Counted from the first letter of the stretch, positions 36,559 to 45,961 are shown. The stretch is DNA of 64,000 nt from Tabrizicola oligotrophica (GCF_011008935.1 NZ_JAAIVJ010000010.1:1-64000); one strand, 5' to 3'. The notes: generated from the letters alone by a model not told the origin. Made by a program: numbers and translations.

Positions 36559-37860
36559 ATGTCCGCCCCCGCATCCAAAGCCCCCTTGCGTCTTGGTCTT
36601 GCAGGGCTTGGCACTGTGGGCATCGGCGTGGTGAAGATCGTGCAGGAGCACGCCGCCCTGATCGAGGCCCGCACCGGCCGCCCGGTGGTCATCACTGCCG
36701 TCTCGGCCCGCGACCGCACGAAGAACCGCGACGCCGACCTGTCGGGCTATGCCTGGGAAACCGATCCGGTGGCGCTGGCCCGGCGCGAGGATGTCGATGT
36801 CTTCGTCGAGGTGATGGGCGGCCACGAAGGCCCGGCGCGCGATGCGACCGAAGCCGCCATCGCCACCGGCAAGGATGTGGTCAGCGCCAACAAGGCGCTT
36901 CTGGCCCATCACGGTCAGGCGCTGGCGCTGGCCGCCGAAGCCGCGGGCCGGGTGATCCGCTTCGAGGCCGCCGTGGCGGGCGGCATCCCTGTCATCAAGA
37001 CCCTGACCGAGGGACTTGCCGGCAACCGCATGAAACGGGTGATGGGCGTGATGAACGGCTCGTGCAACTACATCCTGACCCGGATGCAGGCCGCGAACCT
37101 GTCTTACGAAACGGTTTTCGAAGAGGCCCGGCAGCTTGGCTATCTCGAGGCCGATCCGAACCTTGACGTCGGCGGCATCGACGCCGGCCACAAGCTGGCG
37201 CTTCTGGCTTCCATCGCCTTCGGCACCAAGGTCTCCTTCGGCGCAGTCGAGCTGGAAGGCATCGGCAATGTCTCGATCGACGATATCCGTCTGGCCGAGG
37301 ACATGGGCTATCGCATCAAGCTTCTGGGCGTGGCGCAGATGACCGGCCGGGGGCTGGAGCAGCGCATGACGCCCTGCCTTGTGCCGGCCTCGCATCCCTT
37401 GGGCCAGTTGCAGGGCGGCACCAACATGGTGGTGCTGGAGGGCGACTCTGTCGGCCAGATCGTCATGCGCGGCCCCGGCGCCGGCATGGGCCCGACCGCC
37501 AGCGCCGTGATGGGCGACGTGATCGACCTTGCCCGCGGGTTGCACCTGCCGACCTTCGGCCAGCCCGCCGCCACGCTGGCCGACCCCCAACCCGCCAAAT
37601 CGGCAACCCCCGCGCCCTATTACCTGCGCATGACGCTGCTCGACAAACCCGGCGCGCTGGCCAAGATCGCCACCTGCCTTGGCGAGGCCGGCGTCTCCAT
37701 CGACCAGATGCGCCAGTATCGCCATGAGGGCGCCAATGCCCCGGTGCTGATCGTCACCCACAAGGCCAGCCGCGACGACATTGACCACGCCATGGGCCGC
37801 TTCGCCGCCACCGGCGTTCTGGTCGGCGCCCCGGTTGCGCTGCGCATCGAAGAAGTCTGA
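36559..37860 (+). CDS. hom: Homoserine dehydrogenase
   Basis: A 433-residue enzyme reducing aspartate semialdehyde to homoserine for threonine and methionine synthesis. It has an N-terminal NAD(P) fold (LRLGLAGLGTVGIGVVKI), the catalytic domain with GGIPVIKTLTEGLAGN, MNGSCNYILTRM and the EADPNLDVGGIDAGHKLALL signature with catalytic Asp and Lys. A C-terminal ACT domain (PYYLRMTLLDKPGALAKIA) suggests feedback control by threonine. The ATG is preceded by CGAGG; the upstream extension overlaps the lipoprotein and is rejected. glpX follows after 85 bp. Confidence 0.96.
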   Translation: MSAPASKAPLRLGLAGLGTVGIGVVKIVQEHAALIEARTGRPVVITAVSARDRTKNRDADLSGYAWETDPVALARREDVDVFVEVMGGHEGPARDATEAAIATGKDVVSANKALLAHHGQALALAAEAAGRVIRFEAAVAGGIPVIKTLTEGLAGNRMKRVMGVMNGSCNYILTRMQAANLSYETVFEEARQLGYLEADPNLDVGGIDAGHKLALLASIAFGTKVSFGAVELEGIGNVSIDDIRLAEDMGYRIKLLGVAQMTGRGLEQRMTPCLVPASHPLGQLQGGTNMVVLEGDSVGQIVMRGPGAGMGPTASAVMGDVIDLARGLHLPTFGQPAATLADPQPAKSATPAPYYLRMTLLDKPGALAKIATCLGEAGVSIDQMRQYRHEGANAPVLIVTHKASRDDIDHAMGRFAATGVLVGAPVALRIEEV

Positions 37861-37945
37861 GACCGCAATCCGCAAAACCCCCTTGCCCGCTTGCTGCGCG
37901 GCCCGCTACACGGGGGGGAAACCGAAGCTCGCAAGGACAAAGACC

Positions 37946-38911
37946 ATGGCCGACGCCGTTGAATTTCATGACCGCCTTCTGTCGCTGGGCCTCGCCCGCG
38001 TCTCCGAGGCGGCGGCGCTGGCCTCGGCCAGCCTGATCGGGCGCGGCGACGAAAAGGCCGCCGATCAGGCCGCCGTCAACGCCATGCGCAACCAGCTGAA
38101 CCTGCTCGACATCGCCGGCGTCGTGGTGATCGGCGAGGGCGAGCGCGACGAGGCGCCGATGCTGTTCATCGGCGAAGAGGTCGGCACCGGCAAGGGCCCG
38201 GCGGTGGACATCGCGCTCGACCCGCTGGAAGGCACCACGCTGACCGCCAAGGACATGCCGAACGCGCTGACCGTCATCGCCATGGCGCCGCGCGGCACGA
38301 TGCTGCATGCTCCCGACGTCTATATGGAAAAGCTGGCCATCGGCCCCGGCTACAAGCCCGGCGTCGTCACCATGACGATGAGCCCGTCCGAGCGCGTCTC
38401 GGCCCTGGCCGCCGCCAAGGGGGTTTCCACCGAAAACATCACCGTCTGCGTGCTGGAACGCCCGCGCCATGAGGATCTGATCCGCGAGTTGCGCGGCACT
38501 GGGGCGGCGATCCGCCTCATCACCGATGGCGACGTGGCCGGCGTCATGCATTGCGCCGAACCCGAGGTGACGGGCATTGACATGTACATGGGCTCGGGCG
38601 GGGCGCCCGAGGGCGTGCTGGCCGCCGCCGCGCTGAAATGCATGGGCGGGCAGTTCTACGGCAAGCTCCTGTTCCGCAACGATGACGAGAAATCCCGCGC
38701 CCGCAAGGCCGGCATCAGCAATTTTGACCGGGTCTATACCCGCGACGATCTGGTGCGCTCGGACGTGATCTTTGCCGCGACCGGCGTGACCGATGGCTCG
38801 CTGCTGGCCGGGATCAAGCGCGAGCCGGGCTGGGTGACCACCGAAACCCTGCTGATGCGCTCGAAAACCGGCTCGGTGCGGCGCATGACCTATCGCAGCC
38901 CGGCGCGCTGA
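37946..38911 (+). CDS. glpX: Fructose-1,6-bisphosphatase class II
   Basis: A 321-residue GlpX-type phosphatase for gluconeogenesis and, in CO2-fixing relatives, the Calvin cycle. It shows the metal-binding VVIGEGERDEAPMLFIGEEV, the DIALDPLEGTTLTAKDMPNA motif, and ITDGDVAGVMHC followed by YMGSGGAPEGVLAAAALKCM. Length and motifs match class II and not the Fbp class I. The start is the first ATG of the conserved N-terminus. It abuts a convergent LysR gene with no gap, so no separate terminator is present between them. Confidence 0.95.
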   Translation: MADAVEFHDRLLSLGLARVSEAAALASASLIGRGDEKAADQAAVNAMRNQLNLLDIAGVVVIGEGERDEAPMLFIGEEVGTGKGPAVDIALDPLEGTTLTAKDMPNALTVIAMAPRGTMLHAPDVYMEKLAIGPGYKPGVVTMTMSPSERVSALAAAKGVSTENITVCVLERPRHEDLIRELRGTGAAIRLITDGDVAGVMHCAEPEVTGIDMYMGSGGAPEGVLAAAALKCMGGQFYGKLLFRNDDEKSRARKAGISNFDRVYTRDDLVRSDVIFAATGVTDGSLLAGIKREPGWVTTETLLMRSKTGSVRRMTYRSPAR

Positions 38912-39826
38912 TCAGTCCGCCTGCAGGTCGATCTCTGCCTTGGCCTTGGCGGCAAGGAAGGCGACAAAGGCCCTGACCCGCAGGGCAATCAGGCGATTGT
39001 CGGGGTAGACGGCGTGCAGCGGCACCGGGCGGCCGCGCCATTCGGTCAGAATCGGCTCCAGCCGCCCCGCACGCACGTCGTGACCGACGATGAAGGCGGG
39101 CAGTTGAACGATGCCCGCCCCTTCCAGCGCCGCAACCCGCAAGGCCCAGCCGTCCGAAAGCTCCAGCCGCGGGGAAATCGGCACCTCCACCCGCTCCTCC
39201 CCGCGCAGGTAGGACCAGCTGCGACCCTGCCGCAGCGCCGAAAAATGCAGGAGGTCATGGTCGGCCAGGTCCATCGGCGCGGCGGGATTGCCCCGGCGCG
39301 CCAGATAGTCCGAGCGGGCGCAGGTGATGAGCCGCGACTGGCCCAGCGCGCGGGTGACAAGGTTGTCCTCGACCGCCAGCGTGCCGCGGATCGCCAGATC
39401 GAAGTGGCTTTCGATCAGGTTCCGCGGCGCGTTCGACAGCTCCATCGCGATCGAGATGCCGGGATGCCCGGCGAGAAACTCCGCCACCCAGGGCACGAGA
39501 AACCGCTTTGCCAGATCGGGGGGCGCCGTCACCCGCAGCCGCCCCTCGGGCGTGGTCTGCTCGGCCCGGGCGGCCCGCTCTGCCTCGTCCAGCCGGCCCG
39601 GCAGGTCGGCCAGCCGGTCCCGATACGCCTGCCCCGCCGGCGTCAGGCGCAGGCTGCGCGTCGAGCGGTGCAACAGCCGTACCCCGAGCCGCGCCTCCAG
39701 ATCCGCCACCTGCGCGCTGACCGTCGCCCGGGTCAGGCCCAGCGCCAAGGCGCCGGTCGTAAAGCTCTGATGCTCGGCCACGGCGAGAAAGGCCGCCAGG
39801 CCGTGCAGGGGGTCGACCGTCTTCAT
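38912..39826 (-). CDS. LysR-family transcriptional regulator (divergent to cupin)
   Basis: A 304-residue LysR regulator with an N-terminal winged helix (FLAVAEHQSFTTGALALGLTRATVSAQVADLEARLGVRLLHRSTR) and a periplasmic-binding-like effector domain that begins around residue 92 (RLRVTAPPDLAKRFLVPWVAEF). Sequence features resemble the CrgA/DsdC-like group with broad roles. It is divergent from a cupin gene with 117 bp between them, containing a perfect inverted repeat next to its own start. It therefore probably controls itself and the cupin gene; the effector is unknown. Confidence 0.9.
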   Translation of the reverse strand: MKTVDPLHGLAAFLAVAEHQSFTTGALALGLTRATVSAQVADLEARLGVRLLHRSTRSLRLTPAGQAYRDRLADLPGRLDEAERAARAEQTTPEGRLRVTAPPDLAKRFLVPWVAEFLAGHPGISIAMELSNAPRNLIESHFDLAIRGTLAVEDNLVTRALGQSRLITCARSDYLARRGNPAAPMDLADHDLLHFSALRQGRSWSYLRGEERVEVPISPRLELSDGWALRVAALEGAGIVQLPAFIVGHDVRAGRLEPILTEWRGRPVPLHAVYPDNRLIALRVRAFVAFLAAKAKAEIDLQAD

Positions 39827-39846
39827 TTGTCAAATCATCCTGACAA
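39827..39846. promoter_or_regulatory. Likely LysR operator (perfect inverted repeat)
   Basis: TTGTCAAATCATCCTGACAA: two perfect 6-bp arms (TTGTCA / TGACAA) separated by 8 bp, directly in front of the LysR start codon and in the shared divergent region. Its position touching the start suits autorepression. Confidence 0.55.
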
Positions 39847-39943
39847 TCATGCAAGGTCCACAGGGATTATCATGTCCTGACCCCGGCAGTATACCCCTGC
39901 TGCGAAGACCTTTTCTCAAGACTTTTCACAAGGAGACTTCCTG

Positions 39944-40402
39944 ATGACCCCTTTCGACACGCCTGCCTTTTCCAGATCCGGCGCAGGAACCGAGGCATTC
40001 GCCTTCGGACGGCACATCATCCGCATTACCGCGGAACAGACCGGCGGGAGCCTCGGTTGCTTCGAGGCCGAGGTGCCCGCCGGAGAAGGTCCGCCCTTCC
40101 ATATCCATGAAAAAGAAGAGGAATTCTTCTACATTCAGGAGGGACGCTTTGCGTTCTGGTGCAACGGCGCCCGCGTCGAATTGACCGAAGGCGCGGTGAT
40201 CTGCGTCCCGCGCGGATCGGTCCACCGCTTTCAGAACATCGGCCAGTCCACGGGGCGGCTGATGGTGGTGATGACCCCCGGCGGGTTCGAGGGCTTCTTC
40301 CCCGCGGTCGCCGTGCGGGACCGGCCCTCGGTCGAGGAGATTTGCCAGATTGGCGAGCAGTTCAACCTGCGCTTCGTCTTTGACGCCGCCGAAGCGGCCT
40401 GA
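39944..40402 (+). CDS. Single-domain cupin protein
   Basis: A 152-residue cupin. Motif 1 reads PPFHIHEKEEEFFYIQEGRF with the His-x-His-x4-Glu metal site, and motif 2 reads GAVICVPRGSVHRFQNIG with the third histidine. A metal enzyme or sugar/quercetin dioxygenase-like role is possible, but no substrate can be deduced. AAGGAG lies upstream of the ATG. It is divergent from the LysR regulator that probably controls it; a GC-rich hairpin follows. Confidence 0.85.
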   Translation: MTPFDTPAFSRSGAGTEAFAFGRHIIRITAEQTGGSLGCFEAEVPAGEGPPFHIHEKEEEFFYIQEGRFAFWCNGARVELTEGAVICVPRGSVHRFQNIGQSTGRLMVVMTPGGFEGFFPAVAVRDRPSVEEICQIGEQFNLRFVFDAAEAA

Positions 40403-40442
40403 CCTGCGCCGCCGCCACGGGCGCCTGCGCCCCAGCGCCACG

Positions 40443-40462
40443 GGCGCCCCGTGCGGGGCGCC
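40443..40462 (+). terminator. GC-rich hairpin after the cupin gene
   Basis: GGCGCCCC-GTGC-GGGGCGCC is a perfect 8-bp stem with a 4-nt loop and no T run. It lies in the 129-bp gap before recJ, which also contains two copies of CGCCACGGGCGCC. Confidence 0.45.
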
Positions 40463-40531
40463 TATCCCGAACCGGCGCCGATCTTGCGGCGCGGGCTTGC
40501 AGGGCAGGTGCGAAACGGGCATCCAAGCGGC

Positions 40532-42274
40532 ATGACCAATCGCTGCTTCCTGAACGTCTCGCATTCCCTCACCGGCCGCCGCTGGGTCGGCCCCGGTCTT
40601 GAGGCCGAGCGGCAGGCCGAGGCCATGGCGCAGATCACCCGTCTGCCGATGGCGGTCTGCCAGACGCTAGTGGCGCGCGGCGTCGAGCCTGATCAGGCGC
40701 AGGCCTTCCTCAACCCGGCGCTGCGCGACCTGCTGCCCGACCCGCTGTCGCTGAAGGACATGGGGCGGGCAGCCGCCCGCTTCCTGCAGGCCGTCGAAAC
40801 CCGCCAGCGCATCGCCATCTTCGCCGATTATGACGTCGATGGCGGCTCCTCCGCCGCGCTTCTGATCCTGTGGCTGCGGGCCTTGGGCGCGCAGGCGACG
40901 CTCTACATTCCCGACCGCATCGACGAGGGCTATGGCCCGAACGTGCCGGCCATGCAGACGCTTGGCGCGGCGCATGAGCTGATTGTCTGCGTCGACTGCG
41001 GCACGCTTTCGCACGACCCGATCGCAGCGGCCGGCTGCGACGTGGTGGTGCTGGATCATCACCTTGGCGCCGAAACCCTGCCGCCCGCCCTTGCCGTGGT
41101 CAACCCCAACCGGCAGGATGAGCCGGGCGATCTGGCGCATCTTTGCGCCGCCGGGGTGGTGTTCCTGATGCTGGTCGAGGCCAACCGGCAATTGCGGACG
41201 AAGGGTAGCCAAACCCCTGATCTGATGGCGCTTCTTGACCTCGTGGCGCTGGCGACCGTGGCCGATGTCGCGCCGCTCGTCGGCGTCAACCGCGCCTTTG
41301 TGCGGCAAGGGCTGAAGGTCATGGCCCGGCGCGAAAGGGTGGGCCTGCGGGCGCTGGCCGATGTCTCGCGGATGGATCAGGCGCCCACCCCCTATGCGCT
41401 TGGTTTCGTTCTCGGCCCCCGCGTCAATGCCGGCGGGCGGATCGGGCAGGCCGATCTTGGCGCGCGGCTGCTGGCCTGCGACAACCCTGCCGAGGCCGCC
41501 GCCATGGCCGCCCGGCTGGACGAACTCAACACCGAACGCCGCGAGATCACCGAGGCGGTGCGCGCCGAGGCCATGGCGCAGGCCGAGGCGCGCGGGCTTG
41601 ACGGCCCGCTGGTCTGGGCCGCCGGCGAGGGCTGGCATCCCGGCGTCGTCGGCATCGTTGCCGCCCGGCTGAAAGAGGCCACCCACCGCCCTGCCGTGGT
41701 GATCGGGCTGGACGGCGGCATCGGCAAGGGGTCGGCCCGCTCCGTCACCGGGGTTGACCTTGGCGCGGCAGTGCAGCGCGTTGCGGCCGAGGGGCTGCTG
41801 CTGAAAGGTGGCGGGCACAAGATGGCCGCCGGGCTGACGGTGGCCGAAAACCAGATGGAGGCCGCGATGTCCCGTCTGGCCGATCTCCTCGCCCGGCAGG
41901 GTGCGGGGGCCGACGGGCCGCGCGATCTGGCCATCGACAGCCTGCTGATGCCCTCCGCCGTCACGCCCGCGCTGGTCGAGCAGATCGAAGCTGCCGGCCC
42001 CTTTGGCGCGCAGGCGCCGGCCCCGCGCTTTGCCTTCGCCGATGTCGCGCTCAGCGCCCGGCGCATGGGCGAGACCCACCTGCGGCTCTCGGTCAGCGAC
42101 AGCGCCGGCGGCCGTTTTGACGCCGTGGCCTTCGGCGCCTTCGACGGCCCGCTGGGCCCGGCGCTGGAAAATCCCGGCCATAACCGCTTTCACCTTGCCG
42201 GGCGGCTGGAGCTGAACCATTGGGGTGGCCGGACAAAAGTTCAACTTCGTCTGGAAGACGCGGCAATCGCGTGA
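40532..42274 (+). CDS. recJ: Single-stranded-DNA-specific exonuclease RecJ
   Basis: A 580-residue 5'-3' exonuclease acting in recombination and mismatch repair. DHH motifs are intact: IAIFADYDVDGGSSAALLI, IVCVDCGT, VVVLDHHLG, and the DHHA1 signature LKGGGHKMAAGL. A C-terminal OB-fold region follows (HLRLSVSDSAGGRFDAVAFG). The start is the ATG of MTNRCFLNVSHSLTGRRW, the conserved N-terminus; an in-frame upstream part overlaps the cupin hairpin. The tRNA-Glu gene lies 56 bp downstream. Confidence 0.95.
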   Translation: MTNRCFLNVSHSLTGRRWVGPGLEAERQAEAMAQITRLPMAVCQTLVARGVEPDQAQAFLNPALRDLLPDPLSLKDMGRAAARFLQAVETRQRIAIFADYDVDGGSSAALLILWLRALGAQATLYIPDRIDEGYGPNVPAMQTLGAAHELIVCVDCGTLSHDPIAAAGCDVVVLDHHLGAETLPPALAVVNPNRQDEPGDLAHLCAAGVVFLMLVEANRQLRTKGSQTPDLMALLDLVALATVADVAPLVGVNRAFVRQGLKVMARRERVGLRALADVSRMDQAPTPYALGFVLGPRVNAGGRIGQADLGARLLACDNPAEAAAMAARLDELNTERREITEAVRAEAMAQAEARGLDGPLVWAAGEGWHPGVVGIVAARLKEATHRPAVVIGLDGGIGKGSARSVTGVDLGAAVQRVAAEGLLLKGGGHKMAAGLTVAENQMEAAMSRLADLLARQGAGADGPRDLAIDSLLMPSAVTPALVEQIEAAGPFGAQAPAPRFAFADVALSARRMGETHLRLSVSDSAGGRFDAVAFGAFDGPLGPALENPGHNRFHLAGRLELNHWGGRTKVQLRLEDAAIA

Positions 42275-42330
42275 TTTTCCCTCTTGCGCTGCTGCGACCA
42301 CCTCTCTAAACAGCGCCTCACCGACAGCGT

Positions 42331-42405
42331 GGCCCGTTCGTCTATCGGTTAGGACACCTGGTTTTCAACCAGGTAAGAGGGGTTCGACTCCCCTACGGGC
42401 TGCCA
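42331..42405 (+). tRNA. tRNA-Glu (UUC), copy 1
   Basis: A 75-nt tRNA: acceptor GGCCCGT / ACGGGCT, then G and CCA. The anticodon loop GGTTTTCAACC gives anticodon TTC, and the T-arm is GAGGGG-TTCGACT-CCCCT. It is identical to the copy at 45815, and the identity continues a few bases past both ends (GTGG before, TTTTCCC after). Confidence 0.96.
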
Positions 42406-42542
42406 CTTTTCCCCCAAGACACCCCCCGGAAACAGCTTCACTTTGTCGTGTGACCGCCTTGGTTCGGCCCCCGGCTGCGCTTGCCTTGACCGGGCAGACC
42501 GCTACACTGTGCCGCTGAAGTTTTTGAAGAAGGTCAGCTGCC

Positions 42543-43340
42543 GTGTTCTTCCGCCCCCTGATTTCCGCCGCCCTGTTTCTTGCGCTGTCCCTGCCCGCTG
42601 CCGCCGCCCCCTGCGGCGATACCTCGGCCGGGTTCGAGGATTGGAAGGCGCAGATGGCCGCCGAAGCCAAGGCAGAAGGTGTCGGACCGGCGGGTCTCGC
42701 GGCGCTGATGGCCACCAGCTATTCCAAGGCCACGATCAGCGCCGACCGCAACCAGAAGAGCTTCAAGTATTCGCTGGCCAAGTTCATGGAAGTGCGCGGG
42801 GCGGATGCCATTGCCAGCCAGGGCAAATCGCGCAAGGCGAAGAATGCCCAGCTGTTCTCGGGGCTTGAGGCGCAATATGGCGTGCCCGCCGGGGTGCTGC
42901 TGGCCATTCACGGCATGGAAACCGGCTTTGGCGGCTTCATGGGCGACAGCAACGTGATCTCGGCAATTGCCACCCTGACCTGGGATTGCCGGCGCTCGGA
43001 TTTCTTCCGGCCGCATCTGATCGGCGGGCTGAAACTGGTCGATCGCGGCTCGATCTCGGACCAGACCATCGGGGCCAAGCATGGCGAATGGGGCCATACC
43101 CAGTTCCTCCTCGGCAATGCGCTGCAGTATGGCGTCGATGGCAACGGCGACGGCCGGGTCGATCTGGGCAACCAGACCGACGCGCTGGCCACCACCGCCA
43201 ATTATCTGGCCGCCAAGGGCTGGCGGGCCGGCGCGGGCTATCAGGAGGGCGAGCCCAACTTCGCCGTCATCAAGGAATGGAACTCGGCCACGGTCTATCA
43301 GCAGGCCATCGCGCTGATCGGCGGCCGCATCGACGGCTGA
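42543..43340 (+). CDS. Lytic murein transglycosylase (MltB-like)
   Basis: A 265-residue secreted enzyme that cleaves peptidoglycan glycan strands. It starts at GTG, with a signal peptide ending SLPAAAA (residues 1-22). The SLT/MltB domain contains LLAIHGMETGFGGFMGDSNV with the catalytic glutamate at residue 126, then DFFRPHLIGGLKLVDRG and GEWGHTQFLLGNALQYG. It lacks the C-terminal peptidoglycan-binding domain of longer homologues and the lipobox of E. coli MltB, so it is periplasmic and soluble. It lies between the tRNA-Glu gene and the RTX-type gene. Confidence 0.88.
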   Translation: MFFRPLISAALFLALSLPAAAAPCGDTSAGFEDWKAQMAAEAKAEGVGPAGLAALMATSYSKATISADRNQKSFKYSLAKFMEVRGADAIASQGKSRKAKNAQLFSGLEAQYGVPAGVLLAIHGMETGFGGFMGDSNVISAIATLTWDCRRSDFFRPHLIGGLKLVDRGSISDQTIGAKHGEWGHTQFLLGNALQYGVDGNGDGRVDLGNQTDALATTANYLAAKGWRAGAGYQEGEPNFAVIKEWNSATVYQQAIALIGGRIDG

Positions 43341-43471
43341 CCGCCGGTTTATGCGCGTAAGCGCGGCGCTTATTCCGGCCGGCTTAGGTTCCGGGTTTAT
43401 TGCCAACCTGCCTTCGAGTGCAGGACGGTCGCCGAAAGGCCGACGGTCATTGCATTTCAGAAAGGCACAAC

Positions 43472-45709
43472 ATGGCGGATCTCTATACAGGCGGGGCGAC
43501 GGTCGCGGGGACCATCGCCTATTTCAATTCCTTCGTTGAAATCCTTGTGGCGGACGGCGACAGCACCAGCCCGGTCAGCCTCGAGCTGACCGACAGCGGC
43601 ACCATCGACCTGACCGTTCACCTCGATACCCGCGCCGTCACCCTGCAGGCCTTCACCGGCGACGATCACATCACCACCTCGGTCGGCGACGACGTGATCT
43701 ACGGCAATGGCGGCAATGACACGTTGATCGGGTTTGACGGCAATGACACGCTGGTCGGCGGGGCGGGGGATGACAGTCTGGTCGGCGGGACGGGCGATGA
43801 TGTCTTTGTGCTGTCAGGCGAAAACGAGGGGCAGGATGTCTTTCTGGGCAGCAGCGGGGCCGACGAGTTGCGCTTGGAATCCGCGGGTCCGCTCGCGCTG
43901 CAATGGCTGGTGGTCGGGGCCGGCGCGGCGATCGAGAGCTTCAACCTGAACGGCGTGACCCTGACCGGCACGACGGGCGCCGACCTGTTCGACCTCTCGG
44001 GCATCGCGGGCTATACGGCGGACAACGCGATCGACCTTGACGCCGGAAATGACCTTTTCCGCGGTGTGCAGGGCGACGACCACGCCTCCGGCGGCGAGGG
44101 CGATGACAGCCTTGCGGGCAACAGCGGCAATGACTGGCTTGCCGGCGGGACGGGCCGCGACACCTTGAACGGCGGGGCCGGCGATGACGTGCTGGTTCTT
44201 GGCGCTGGCGATCCCGGTCTGGACAGCCTGATCGGCGGCACCGGCACGGACCAGCTGCTGCTGGACCAGACCCTGACCGCGCTGTCCCGGCTGACGCTGA
44301 ACGCCACCGCCTCGGTCGAGGTGATCGCAGCCGCCGACACGCTGGTTCTGAGCGGCGCGGGCAGTGATGTCTGGGATCTCTCGGGGGTAAGCTCTTACGT
44401 CACGGGCTTTGCCATCGACATGGGCGCCGGCAGTGACAGCCTGTCAGGCACGGCCGCGGCCGATGTCGTGCAAGGCGGCGACGATCGCGACACGCTCGGC
44501 GGCAATGCCGGGGATGATGCGTTGTCGGGGGGCAATGGCGATGACAGCCTGACCGGCGGGCTTGGCGATGACAGCCTCTTCGGCGAGGCGGGCAATGACA
44601 GCCTGACCGGGAGCGACGGCGCCGACCTCCTGACCGGGGGGACCGGCGACGACACCTATGTCATCGGCCTTGGCGATCAGGTGATAGAGCGGGCAGCGGG
44701 CGGGCATGACCGGATCGTCCTTCAAGGGCTGTCATCCTTCACCCTGACTGCCCAGGTCGAAGACCTACTGGCCAGTGGCGCGGGGGCGGTCATGCTGCGC
44801 GGCAACGGGCTGGACAATGCGCTGTCCTCGGGCAGCGGCAATGACCGGCTGGACGGCAGAGCCGGGGCCGACACGCTGGCGGGCGGGGCCGGAGACGACA
44901 TCTATGTCGTCGACAACCACCTCGATGTGATCCTTGAGACCAGCGACGGCGGCCGCGACAGCGTGCGCACCGATCTGGCGAGCTATACCCTTGCGCTGCG
45001 GGTCGAAACTCTGACCGGGACCAATGCCGCGGGTCAGGCGCTGACCGGCAATGCGCTGAGCAACACCATCCTCGGCGGCGCCGGCGCCGATACCCTTGCC
45101 GGGGCGCTGGGTGAAGACCTGCTGCGCGGCGGAGCCGGGGATGACCTCTATCTTGTCGACTCGCTCGGCGATCAGGTCATCGAAGCGCTGGCCGGCGGCC
45201 TTGATACGGTGCAGACCGCACTGGCGAGCTATACCCTGGGCCGCAACTTCGAGACCCTGATCGGAACGCGCGCCAATGGCCAGACGCTGGACGGCAATTC
45301 CGCCGACAACAGCATTCAGGGTGGCGCAGGCGGCGACCAGATCACCGGGTTGGGGGGCAACGACACCTTGACGGGCGGCGGCGGGGCGGACAGCTTTGTG
45401 TTTCGCGCAGCCTTGGGTGCCGGAAACCTCGACCATATTGTGGATTTCGCCGCGGAAGACCGGATCGTGCTGGAAAACACCGGCCCCGCGCGGTTCCACG
45501 GGCTGGCACCGGGTGCGCTTGCGGCGGACGCCTTCAAGATCATCGGTCCGGCCGGGGGGCCGGTCGATGCCAATGACCGCATCCTTTACAATTCCACCAC
45601 GGGGGAGCTGTTCTTCGATGCCGATGGCTCGGGCGGTCTGGCCAGCGTACAATTTGCGACGCTGGACGGCCAGCCCCTGCTGGCTGCCGCCGACTTCCTT
45701 GTCATCTGA
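43472..45709 (+). CDS. RTX-type calcium-binding repeat protein (745 aa), likely type I secreted
   Basis: An acidic 745-residue protein. A non-repeat N-terminus of about 70 residues (MADLYTGGATVAGTIAYFNS and a beta-rich part) is followed by blocks of RTX nonapeptides (GGNDTLIGF, GGTGDDVF, GGNGDDSLTGG) alternating with strand modules such as LDTVQTALASYTL. The C-terminus (SFVFRAALGAGNLDHIVDF ... AAADFLVI) resembles the serralysin cap and type I secretion signal. It differs from the larger RTX-type protein in its N-terminus and in two LSLQ-like divergent modules (DLFDLSGIAGY and DVWDLSGVSSY). No exporter genes are nearby. AAAGG lies upstream of the ATG. Confidence 0.82.
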   Translation: MADLYTGGATVAGTIAYFNSFVEILVADGDSTSPVSLELTDSGTIDLTVHLDTRAVTLQAFTGDDHITTSVGDDVIYGNGGNDTLIGFDGNDTLVGGAGDDSLVGGTGDDVFVLSGENEGQDVFLGSSGADELRLESAGPLALQWLVVGAGAAIESFNLNGVTLTGTTGADLFDLSGIAGYTADNAIDLDAGNDLFRGVQGDDHASGGEGDDSLAGNSGNDWLAGGTGRDTLNGGAGDDVLVLGAGDPGLDSLIGGTGTDQLLLDQTLTALSRLTLNATASVEVIAAADTLVLSGAGSDVWDLSGVSSYVTGFAIDMGAGSDSLSGTAAADVVQGGDDRDTLGGNAGDDALSGGNGDDSLTGGLGDDSLFGEAGNDSLTGSDGADLLTGGTGDDTYVIGLGDQVIERAAGGHDRIVLQGLSSFTLTAQVEDLLASGAGAVMLRGNGLDNALSSGSGNDRLDGRAGADTLAGGAGDDIYVVDNHLDVILETSDGGRDSVRTDLASYTLALRVETLTGTNAAGQALTGNALSNTILGGAGADTLAGALGEDLLRGGAGDDLYLVDSLGDQVIEALAGGLDTVQTALASYTLGRNFETLIGTRANGQTLDGNSADNSIQGGAGGDQITGLGGNDTLTGGGGADSFVFRAALGAGNLDHIVDFAAEDRIVLENTGPARFHGLAPGALAADAFKIIGPAGGPVDANDRILYNSTTGELFFDADGSGGLASVQFATLDGQPLLAAADFLVI

Positions 45710-45711
45710 GC

Positions 45712-45785
45712 GGCGGGGGGCGCTGTCGGCCAGGTCCGGGCGAAAAAGCCGGAATTTCGGTGATGCGACCCTTGCGCCCCCCGCC
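45712..45785 (+). terminator. Long-loop inverted repeat after the RTX-type gene
   Basis: GGCGGGGGGCGC at 45712 pairs perfectly with GCGCCCCCCGCC at 45774 around a 50-nt loop. It probably folds at the mRNA end, but no T run follows. Confidence 0.4.
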
Positions 45786-45814
45786 AAGATGGCCTAATCA
45801 GCCCGCACTGCCGT

Positions 45815-45889
45815 GGCCCGTTCGTCTATCGGTTAGGACACCTGGTTTTCAACCAGGTAAGAGGGGTTCGACTCCCCTACGGGCTGCCA
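45815..45889 (+). tRNA. tRNA-Glu (UUC), copy 2
   Basis: Identical over all 75 bases to the copy at 42331, same strand. The pair forms a direct repeat 3.5 kb apart that brackets the transglycosylase and RTX-type genes. Confidence 0.96.
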
Positions 45890-45961
45890 GTTTTCCCAAC
45901 TGCTTTCGCCGCAACGGCATCGGTCGCCCTTGGCGGCTGGCTCATCCCGTATGCCGCAACC

